From assembly GCA_963669155.1 (NCBI GenBank), contig OZ022587.1, forward strand, positions 17,999,491 to 18,063,490: a stretch of DNA of 64,000 nt, written 5' to 3'. The notes beneath the pieces are model-generated. The model was given only the letters and a program-made list of their open reading frames with translations, was not told where the DNA came from and searched no databases. Both the position numbers and the translations under genes were made by a program. This document shows, piece after piece, positions 24,583-37,114 of the stretch. Source of the DNA: Arbacia lixula. Its lineage: Eukaryota; Echinodermata; Echinoidea; Arbacioida; Arbaciidae. How positions within the stretch are numbered: position 1 is the first letter of the stretch; every line of letters begins with the position of its first letter.

Positions 24583-25984
24583 AGTTGTGTGTGTGGGGGG
24601 TGGGGGTGGGGTGGGGTGGGATCAGAGAAGGAGAAATGGTAGAACATGATGAAAAAGGGTACATTTTAAAGAGTCATTTCAACGATAGATGACATCATTT
24701 GAAATACACATTGTTATAAGACACCATTTAAATCTTGCAATACTTACATATATTTCATCGCCTTCGTGTTGGAGAACACCGAAAGTGGTAAAGTTTCTAT
24801 GTGGTTATTAGTGAAATTCCTGTCAAAGATCAAAGAATCACACTGTGATTTATCATATCTTTGTTATGTTCTAAAACGAAAGCAACAAATAGCAGATGAA
24901 GTGTATGGAATGTAATACATTGAACAAAAAATATGTTAGTTGATTTACATGTTAACACCATATTTACTCTTTCTATTTGGTAATCCTCACAAAAAGTAAA
25001 AACTTTAATTGTGACGCTTTTGATCTGAAGTCCCCATTATGCCCTATATCATTCTCTATTGCAGGCTAAAGGTCTCAATACAAAGATAGCGGTGTTGGTG
25101 GAGAGCATCATCCAACAGAAAATATTTACATACTTACACGTTTGTCAGGCTGATTGTGTCTACAAACAAGTCCGGTTCTAACTTGGTGATCTGATTTGAA
25201 TCCAAGTATCTGTATATTACGATAATGATAAGGAGAATGTTTAAATCTTCTTTGCCACCGTTTAATTTTTGCACTAATGATACATTATCTCCTATATACA
25301 GATATCTTTACTGGTGCTAAAGGGGTTGAATAGATTTTCCATAAGAATAGTTTAGAAGCAGAGGCAAAAGTGAAATCAGCAAAGTTTTCGAAATTCATTT
25401 GCAGCAAAATACAATATTTTATATTTCTAAATCTCCTTTGTAAAAAACAGGCCATTGGGCTCTGAAAAACAACCCTGTTTTTGTTCTTAGATAGAACTCA
25501 GAGAATAAAATAGACGAATTAATTTGAATAAAGCATGGTCATTTTCAATGAATCACAGTGCAGTGATTTATAATATGGTATCATAATGATAGATATCCTT
25601 AAAAAAAATACAAACATTGTAATAATTCTAAATTTTATACTTCAAAGAATTTTGACGAAGAAACAACCCAACAAACAAATTAGAGAACTGTGAAATGTTG
25701 TCAAGTAGTAACAGATATACAATCATATCAGTAAATGTTTGGCAGAAGGCTACTTACAGTATCTGTAACCGTTTCATATTGGTGAAGATTCCAGGCTTGA
25801 AGTGAGTGAGTCGATTGCTCGCTAGAGATCTAAGATTAACGAAAAATGGGTTGTATTAATAATTGTACTAACAAAGTCCATAGGAACAAAGGAACACTTA
25901 ATTGGGTACAGTTTATTCCACGTAAATGACAAGTTACCCGAAGCTCCCCAGAAGTATGGCAGTGCGAGGTGGTGTGCGGTATGT

Positions 25985-26068
<84 letters not shown>

Positions 26069-26131
26069 ACGTACACACACGAATACAAAAGAACACAACC
26101 ACACATATATACACACATACTCACTCGCACG

Positions 26132-26163
<32 letters not shown>

Positions 26164-28348
26164 TACACAAATCAAACAAATATGCGTAGAGTATGTGTTT
26201 TTCCACCCTTCAACCTGTGGGATGCCATTGCTTCTCCCCCCCCCCCCCCCCCCTCTTACTGTCTCCATTTTCTCCTTTCTCTCTAAACTTTTTCTGCTGT
26301 AATTCCGCTCTTTGCATCTAAATAAAGAAGTACTTACAGTATTTCAACGCTCATCAAGTCACTGAAAGCAGTCTGGTCTATCTCCACTATATTGGAGTGA
26401 TCCAAAAACCTAGGACAGAAGACGTATGTGTATGTAAAGTGAAGACAACAACATAAACTTAGAAGTTAATCATAGGAATGACAGAGATGACAAAATGCCA
26501 CTTGAAAAATCTATTTCGAAAGGCTTAGAAATGTCTCATAATATATTCATCATGCTTTATCACTCGATATTGTTAAGGAACTCATATATTCGACATTGTT
26601 CTTGCATATTAACAGGGATCCTACTTTGTATAGTTGCTTACATACATTCATGTTTACAGGGTCACACCCTAATGAAGAAAACACCCAAAAACTAATATGG
26701 GAAAGAGTACAAGAGCTACCCACTTCTGTACGCCTCACTTTTTGTGTCGCCTTGAATTGTCACCAAATGAGACACCGACCATCCCAACTGATCCGAGCTT
26801 CTCTCTCTCTGTCTCTGTCTCTCGTTGTCTCTCTCTCTCTGTCCGTCTGTCTCTCTCTCTCCTTCACTCTTGCCATGGACCCTAGTACGTAGTAAGGTCC
26901 GTGTTCTTTTTACCCCCTCCCCTCCTCTCTCTGCCCCTCTCTCCCTTCTCACTTGTAACACATAGACATTTAAGTTTCACTTCATTCTGCAGTGCTTACT
27001 ACGTATACTTACAGATAAATCAGTTTGGTTAAATTGCGGAAAGGAACACTGTCGACATACGTCAAATTGTTGGCGGCAAGAGATCTATCATGCAAAGGGG
27101 AAAGAGAAATAAAAAAAAAAACGAATGAGATCTGATATGTTTCTGCATTTGCCTAATACCTTTAGCTCCAAAGGATTTCTACAAAGTATTTGTGCAAATG
27201 AATGCAGAATACAGAATTGACAGAAAAACATCGTCTGCTAATGTTGATTGATTTCTGCACATTTGAATCTACAAATGATATCACCAGCGATCACTATACG
27301 TTTAAGATATGGTAATGATGATGGGAGTTAACTGTGACTTTGTATATTTATGTACTGGTTTTATATTTCTGTTCGACAAATTATATTTATCTTAATCTAA
27401 TAGAGTACCGAAGTGGTGTCGTCATATGAGCATGTTGCCAAGACAATTGGCGCTAAACAAACTCGCTCTAGTGAGAGGTTTAGCAGGCCGATATTGTCTA
27501 TCGGGCTAGTATCGGGCATCCCTTATTACAGTCTCCGTTCTGATCACCGCTGCTTGCACTACCCGCATTGTTTAGAGCCAGTTGTCTTGACAATAATGCT
27601 GAAATGACGTCACACTTCGGTACTACATTGACTTTGAAGAGATATACCATGCAAATTATAGAGATAGATATATGGGGGATGAAAGAATGGGCGTAAATGT
27701 GTGTGTGTTTGTGCTTGTGTGTGTGCGTTTGTGTGCGTGTGTGAAAGAATGGGTGTATAGAGCTAGTGAATGTGAAGGAGAGAGAGCAAAAGAGAGGGAA
27801 CTAGATATTAGAAAATTAAAAGAGAGTGGGATAGTGGGCAGGAGAGAGAAAATGGGAGAAAACTAAAAAAGATTAGGTGAAGGGGTGGGGCGGTTTTGTG
27901 TCTCACATGAGTATGGTGAAGCCTGCTATATCCTGGAACACACCCGTTTCTACTTTGGTGACGTCGTTGTATTTCATGTATCTATGGGCAAAGGACAAAC
28001 ATTACATAATCATGTATGTGTTAAACGCCACCCTTAAATCTTTATGTGCCAATGGTGCATTTTGGCACAATTATTACGCACAAATCCCATCGAGCAGCGA
28101 GTTTTCTGGCACATATAGGGTTAAGCATAACATCAAACCTCATAATTTCTTAATTTCCATTATTTTAACAAACATCCTCTTCTCTTCCATAACAATTGCA
28201 ATAGTTTGTACCTCGCATTATTTTCACCTCTCTCTTGTTTTTCAGTCATGTTGGCAGTCTTATCGGTCTGACTGGTTTCAGGTCTGTCTATCTCGCTCTC
28301 CAGTCCATCTCTCTCTCCTCCCCTCTCTTCTCTCTCTCTCTCTCTGCT

Positions 28349-28394
<46 letters not shown>

Positions 28395-29959
28395 GGCCTC
28401 TCTCTCACTCTCTCTCTCCCCCTGCCCCTCTCTCTCTCTCTCTGCCTCCCCCTCTCTCTTTATATCGTTTCCTCTTTCTCCTATTATACCTCCCCCCTCT
28501 CTCCATCTCTCTTTCTCTATCGTTTTACTACCTTTAATTGCCCTTGCACACTGTGATTATCGCAATTTGTATGAATTGATAGAGCCTGTCATACTTACAC
28601 ACCCACCATATTCACGAACCCACCAAAGATGCCCGGTTCAACATGAGCTATGGCGTTATACTCAAGACGCCTGTATGAAATGGTGATATGACGAGATTTA
28701 GCGACATTGACAATATAAACCAAAGAAAGAAGTAAAAGCGGAAGAAGAATAATAATAAGAAGAATAAAACTTAATTAACCATGCAATTGTGGATAGTTTC
28801 ACCATTAATACACATGTATCACACAGAGCAGCGTTTTGTCTGGCACAAAATTAATATTTAAAATTTTATCAGACTGCACACATCTATCTTGTAACTAAAT
28901 TCATATTGAACTACTTACCAGGAACATGATTTACCTATATCGGGCAGCCAACAACCCACAAGCAGCTCCTTGAAGGAGAACTCCGGTCCAAAAATAAAAT
29001 ACTCTCAACAACAGAATGTACCTCTAAGGAGCAGTGCAACAACAACAAAAATAATACGAAAAATCAGACAACTACTGGATATGAAAATTATTAATGTTTT
29101 GCTAAAAGGACAGTTGGCATTTGAGGTAGGCAAATTGGCAAAATCAGTTTTTGTGACACAAACTCATCTGCCTCATATTATGTTGCACGCGTTGAATTAC
29201 CAAAGTTATAAAAGCAAAAATACAAACAAACAAAAATGACTCGCTAATGTTTTTGCTACACTCACATATGTGTCACTCTGCGCTGCCGTTCAATCAGGAA
29301 ATTTGCGTCGACCTTCTGCGGAGTATAATCTTCCAGAACCTCCTCAAAATCCCTGAATGTTGTTGGAGCATATAGCGGCTGAATAAGACGTAAAATATCG
29401 TCCCTCTCGAGGTCGCTGAGATGATATTCGTCCGTCGACCTTAATTCATATCATAGAGACATAAAAATGTTGTAGTTAGTTTAAAAACAACTTAAAAAAA
29501 CACATCATTTACGTTTCTAGTCATGATCATGTTTTTGTATATTGTATGCAATGTCGGGAATTCTCCATACAGCTATTAAATTCAGCAAAGTTTTCAGATA
29601 AATAAGTATAATTTTGACTATACACGAGCCCCTTATTGTAATCATAATGGGTATCTAATAATGACCAAAAGATGTACATGTATTATGTTCATTTCAAGTA
29701 TTGTTTAAAGTGATGACATACTGATTGGTTGTTCCTGTCCAAATATTGGATTTAAAAGAAATAAAATCGTCTTCGTTTTGTTGAATACTAGGTAACCTCT
29801 GAAAACGATTGCAATCAGAGCTCTGTTGGCATGATTAGCAAACCAACGTGAAGTAGTATCAGCGCATTTGTTAAACCTGCCCAGGTTTATCCGCAGTCAT
29901 CACATAAATAAAACATGTTAAAAATTGCATAAGATCATCTCAAAGTTTTTAATCTCTCC

Positions 29960-30015
<56 letters not shown>

Positions 30016-32180
30016 ATCTATCTCTCTGTTAATTACAGTCCTTTTATACATGTATCACTACAATTTTTCAATGTTTTCTTTACTCACATGCATCTTAACG
30101 TTGTGTTTTTTCGATCAGGATCCGGCATTGGGTTACAAACGCCCCAATCTGTAATAAAGCGGTGTAAGTATTTAAAAGTATTTCTTATAATGAATTCGGG
30201 AAAATCAAACATAATAAAATGCACGATAAGCTATATACAATTCGCTGTGTGCAGGAACATTTTTGTATGTACATGTATGTGTTTGGATAATATATGGGTA
30301 TATAATGCAGAAAAAATAGGAGGCTGCGATATCGCTGAAAATGTACATGAAAATAAAAATATATATATATATAAAAACGCCAGACAAGAACAATATGCTC
30401 AAAAGTTTGCCCGCAGACCTTTATCACGAGTCAATATATATTATTTTATAATCTTACATTTATATAATGGCAGTAGGTCTACATCCAGATTATCACTACT
30501 CTTCCCTTTACCAAAAAAAAAAAAATACACAAATCGCGGTTGCAAATTTAGATTTGAATTTTACAGAAAGATCCACATGAAAACCAGCAAGAAATGAAAC
30601 CAGTCTGAATTAAACCTTACCGGGTCCGTCAACGCATAACTCTACGATGGGACTGCACGTCCATTCTAAATAGAAAGCATGACAAAGGAAATACATACAC
30701 ATTATGTTATCATGTTCAGTGTATATGGTATATACTTATATATATATATATACATATTACTATATCATGTATAAACGAATATATATATGGATATGCTTAT
30801 ATTTAAATGTATGAATATATGAGCATGGTAAAGTATATATAAATACATATGACCCAAACCCCCATTTAAACCAGATATCTACATGATCTATCAATGGACG
30901 AAAAGGATCAATATCGCAAGAGCTTTTTTCAAATGCTTATTTATCATCACTTCATGATATAAATAGAGTTGCACAATATAGACATGTTATAAGCCATGAA
31001 AGCTTAGTGTTCAGCCCTCTCTCTATAGATTAGGTCGTATCCATGGTTTCGTGGTATCGCACAGAGATTGCTGATTCATTCAATGATTGATTTAATTAGC
31101 TCACTGAATAGCTAGGCACGGCATAGGCGAATGCATACCTTTCAGAATAAATAGATTTAGCACACTATATAGTGCGACACATGAATAACTGAAAGGTCGT
31201 ATCAACTGATGAACGTACACACACTTAGGTAAACAACCGCCACTAATACATTAAAACACAAGGTAATGAAAACTAATTTAATGGTAGATGTGAACGATTA
31301 ATTACAATTAGCTGTACGTTATGATATCTGATGAACAATTACCATGAACAACATTTTGCCGAATGCACAGAGCGTTAAGGATACAATTGGAACAAAATTC
31401 TTTGAATTTGAAATACTATACAATCTTACCATTGTGATAAGCTGTCTGTTCACATACGCCCACAATGCAAGAGTCATTTTGCACCATTACTACGAAAGAG
31501 ATAAATAAATATCATTCTTCAAATGAAAATCCATTATTCATTATTATTTGTATGGTATACTATGTATTCGTTCTCTACAAAAGATTATTGCCGTAGACTT
31601 AGAAAACTACACAAACAATCATTATGGCAATGGCTACATGCTGGATTCTTATTAAACACAGTGTAATACTTTATTTTATAACCGTTGGCCGATACTACAA
31701 GAAGAAAACTATCAAGAGACTAATCTATTCAAATAAGCCTTGTTTGTAATGTATTCACAATTTTCGTCGCATTACAAACTGCGTAGTGATCTGTCTTCAG
31801 TTGGTGGAATGCAATATGCACTATGAATTGATTAGTTGTTGCTACTCGAACAAACCTTGGGAAAGCTTTGGGGTTGTCATAGTAGCGTATTGTTTGAATG
31901 CGTATACATAACGGACATGATTTACACTTCCTTCCATCTCCCCATCTTCTGGAAGTAATTCCAACTAGAATAAAAAAAACATAAATAAATAAGTGTACAA
32001 ATCCATACATGGTGGAGCACCGAAGGTAAAGGGGACGAATATATTTTAAATATGTAACCGTATGTAAAAGAAAATGAGAACCGGGGAAAGGGAGAGGGGA
32101 GAGCTCTAGAGGGAGATTGTAAGAGTGATAGATAGATAGAGAGATAGACAGATATATATAGAGAGAGAGACAGGGAGAGG

Positions 32181-32218
<38 letters not shown>

Positions 32219-32769
32219 AAGAGAGAGACATACATACATACATACAAACAGACAGACATACATAGAGAAAGAAAGAGAGAGAGAGAGATAGCGAGAGATG
32301 AAAACAATAGAGGGAGAGAGAGAGAGAGATGGAGAGAGTAAAAGAAAGGTATTGGGCAAGTGATACTCAGGTAGGTAGAGATGAGAGTGTATGCATGATG
32401 GAGAAAGAAATAGTGAGAGAGAGAGAGAGGGGGAGGGAGATAGATGGAAAGAGAGAAAGAGAGAGGGAGAGAGAGGGGGGGTGGGGCGGGGTTAATGGTG
32501 ATGGAGAAGATAAATCAAAAGAAAGGCAAATTGCCCATTTGTTTGGAAACAAAAACACTCACAACTGGTTTCACAGCCGTCCTCATCCGACCCGTCCGGG
32601 CAGTCTTCGTCCAAGTCACATCGATACGAGGCTGGGATGCAGCGGGTATCGTCTGTGCCGTTACACCAGAACTGGTCCGAGTTACATACTCTCCCGACTA
32701 GAAAGATAATTAGTTCACTTCAGTTCATGCCTGTTTTTTTCCCTCAAATATAACATATTACAAAAACTT

Positions 32770-32821
<52 letters not shown>

Positions 32822-33449
32822 ACTATCTATCAAAATGCCAAATCTAGTGACGTAGGTGATCACGGAATGCCGCAACTAACTGTCCTGAACTATCCATGAA
32901 AGCTGCTCGTCACTACAAAGAACTCCTTGCTCCATACAGTCAGGCCGCTTGTCCAAGTAATTCGCTCTCTTCCTCTTCCTCTTTTCCATCCGTTCTTCCG
33001 GTCAAATATAATTCTTCAAAGCCATGCAAAAGCAATATCAAACAGAAAAAGATGCAAGCACTTACCACAGTCCTGTTCATCCGATTCATCGTCGCAGTCG
33101 TTCTCGGCGTCGCACCTCCACTCAGCCGGAATACATCGATCAGATAGATGACAATGAAAGTCCGTGGACTCGCAAAGACCGCCTGTCGAATAGAACAACG
33201 CCTTAAAATTGTGTGTTTCCCTTCTTTCCATATCGTTACTTTTAATACATGCCTTCTGGATACGAGGCTCAAGTTTGAGACATATTCTATAACTTGAACG
33301 CCACTGTTGCTACGTAGAAGTCTCAAGTCTAATTGATGAAAACCATTGGACAAAAATGTATAATTGTGACATTTCGTGCAATTATCGATTTTAAAATAAG
33401 TTTTTAAAGTGCAATATCATGTACTACATTGAAACCGCAAGCACAGACC

Positions 33450-33506
<57 letters not shown>

Positions 33507-36500
33507 GAGAAAGAGGGATAGAGAGAGATAGAGAGAGGGAAGACATTGAATGCGGTCTTCATACGCAATTGGTCATTCTGTACAGATTCTTTGAAATAAA
33601 TTAAAAATATTTTTTTCAAAGGAATAACGAAATATGGTCTTTATAGATAGTTGGTCCTTCTCTAAAGGTAGTCATTTCAACAGGCTCCAATGTAGGTTAT
33701 ATATGTACTGTATCCTGCAGTCCTTTATGTGTGTATGTATTATGTATGTCAGTGTGTATTATATAATATTCACTGTATGTATATATTGCACTGACATTTG
33801 TATGTTTTATATACGTATGTAGACTGGTCGATGTGGACGATATATCTTAAGTAGAACTATGTCGTATTCACCCGTCTATCTACCAGTCTCTTCTGCTACA
33901 TCGGTCTATATACCTGACTATATCTATTTATATCGATTCTTTAACCAGTTTTTACGCGAATCTATGTCAAATTTAACGCTTACATATCTGCGTTAAAGGC
34001 CACCATAAACGGTACGATGTGGTGACGATTCTCCATTCGTAAGGCCTGACGGCTGGAAATGTGACGTTACATCCTTGTACAAATTAAATGACTGGATCCT
34101 GCGATTCATCCCGTCGCAGAGTCGTACGACTAATGAGATCGTGTAAAGTAGAGTGGTATTTCGAATCACGAATTTCGATGTCTTTCTGTCTCTCTTTACG
34201 TGACATTCCAACTTACTGTCTTTCTGGCAGATATACGGCTCAGATTGGTAGCACCAGTTGTCGTTCCAGCCGCCGTGTCGATAGGCCAAGGTGCTGGACC
34301 ACAGACATGCGCAGTCCTGACCCGGCCACCCGTCATCGGGCTGGGGGCCCGACCACGCCTGGAAACTAGATCGCCGAGATTAAACGGGTTAAAACTGAAT
34401 TCTTCATTCAGCATACAGAGACAAGTCTGCCCATAATGCACTGCGCAGCTACCTCTGAATCATGCCATTATACCCACTTCCAGTGTCACAGAGTACCGAG
34501 GTGTGACGTCATTTGAGCGTTAATGTCAAGACAACTGGTTCTAAACAATACGGGAAGAGCAAGCAGCGTTGATCACAGCGGGGACTGTCTGTAATTGGGA
34601 ATGCCCGACACTAGCCCGATAGACAATATCGGACAGCTTAACCTCTCATTGGAGTGAGTTTGTTTAGAGCCAAATGTCTTGACAACATGCTTATGAATTA
34701 TGACGACACCACTTTGGTACTCTATACTCTTACGCACTAGACTAGTGCATAACTGCACACACAATCAGGATGTTGCTGTGCAGTGCATTGTGGGACACAG
34801 TATGGAGAATCAAAATCAAATTGAACTGAGTTGATACAAATAACTCAGAACAGAAACATGTGTGTCTTTCAAAGATATTCTACGTCACGGGATACGACAC
34901 TTATTTTGACGCTATTATAGATTTAGTTCAATTCCATCCTTAACCTGAATGTTGCATGCTGCTATAGAGTGTAATACAGAGTACGACGATATTAGTTATA
35001 GCAATTGTTTGTAAAGGATTTATATTCATCCGTGAAATAATAAAATGATACAATAATGCACTTTTTATATGACTCAAAAAGTAGGATAACATTCTTGCAA
35101 GATAATTTAAATTTTTAATTGAGGGAAGGCAATGAGAAAGGTAAGGCTTGTATCACAGTAGACTCCTCACAGCTTCCTTCAATGGGCAACGAAGTGTGAC
35201 GTCATATGAGCGTGTTTCCACGACAACTGGTTCTAAACTAAGAGGGTAGAGCGATCATCGGTGATCAAAGCGGGGACTCTCATTGTGAGTGCCCGACACT
35301 AGCCCGCTAGACAATGTTGGGCGAGTGAAAGTCTCATTGGAGTGATGTTCTTTAGAACCAGAAGCCGGCATAAAAATGGATGTGACGACGTCACTTCGGT
35401 ATTTGATACCACGGTTTATTGTAGAGCTTGGATTAGAAATGTCTTAAAACAGAGTGCCTGAAAGCCAGATAAATTTGGTTACTGTTAGTGGGAGAAACTG
35501 CCCCTTACCCAAAGATGTGTAAGGAAGGAGAAGATACTTGAGCATAATACATACAAACATCTGCATGAATATAATATCGCGTTAATGAATATCAACAGTA
35601 CATGTATTCCAAAATCATGACAATGCTTTGATGCCCCATGATTAACACCGATATTTAAGCGGATGTCAACTTGGAAAGAAATATGGCTCTAGAAGCTTTG
35701 TTTCTTATTTTGCCATTTTCAAAGAAGGTGAGGGCAACACCGTTAGAAATCCTCTACTCGGCTTTCGGGACTTAAGAATGATGAATTAATTGAGAAATAA
35801 CATATCTTTATCACTTACACACTTGACTCTAAATCTCTATCTGTACCCCTTCCTTACCCAAGAGGGGTTCCATCGATCCATTCAAAGTACCCCTCGTTCG
35901 CAATGTCCGTCAACCCGAGCCAGAAACAACGCGTCTCAGGTAAGCCCGGGGAGATTAAGACTGTCAGGAATTCCTAGCAAAACGAAATTCAGAGGAGTCA
36001 TTATGATGACAACAATTTCCAATTTGCATGATTTGTGTAGTTTTAAATAGATATCAGTGACAAGCTCACGTTTTCAAAAAACTATGAAAAAGGTGCACCT
36101 CGAATGAAGCTGAAATTGGAAGAATCCTCCTTATTTTTTGGAGGGGGTGGGGGGGGGGGCGGTTGCTTGACATTTCATCAAATAAATTTTTCATCTGACA
36201 AATATCTTAGAAGTAAAAGTACAACCATATATGTTTTAACTTGTAAAGTTCATACCTGTATTGTAATATTTTTTCTTTTTCTCTTTTATTTGCTCTGAAG
36301 CGCCTTGAGCATCTAATTAAGATGGAAAGTACGCTATTAAAATTGTTTGTATTATTCGTATTATTAGTATCAATAAAATCTAACAAAAACTGGCTACCAA
36401 GATTTTTACATCATTTGACTTCAAAATGTGTACATTGCAGTTTAAATCGTGTTGTAACTCTTATGGGAAAATAACTAGTGTTTATGTAATGTATTGGGAT

Positions 36501-36950
36501 GCAAAACGGGTACATTATATTGGTTATTATCCTTCACAGGAAATTCCTCTTCCACTCTTCAATGTACAAATATAAATAAAACATACATAGACATATAATT
36601 ATCTGACATAAACATAAGCATATATCAACAGAGCATTACTAATATCAACATAAACACGTATAAAATGCGGGAACAACATTCAGTGCATCAATGCATCTTT
36701 ACTCACATTAATCTTCTTCGTCTTGCTGAGCGCCAGTTCGCCTCCGAGATCGCGACACACCTGTTTAGCATCGATGAACGGAATGTTCGCTGAATACTCG
36801 ATCATGTAAAGAGTTCTTCCGAGCTGTTTCCAATCTGTAATGTCACTAGACTCGCCCAGAACTTTGAACGGAGCAAAGAAATCAAACAAATACATGACAT
36901 CCATATACTGATACTACTATTTCTAATACTACTTCTACCAATATTACTAT

Positions 36951-36996
<46 letters not shown>

Positions 36997-37030
36997 GCTA
37001 CTACTACTACTTCTACTACTACTACTACTT

Positions 37031-37114
<84 letters not shown>

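Noticed and set aside
27877-28686. 269-codon plus-strand frame
   Set aside because: It is antisense to two LRR exons, and much of its length is CT microsatellite.
31856-31964. Possible receptor exon with a Cys-rich frame ([10 protein letters not shown]) on the minus strand
   Set aside because: It has a fair acceptor, but its length (109 nt) would put the next accepted exon out of frame and into a stop, and its donor (GTTTGT) is weak.
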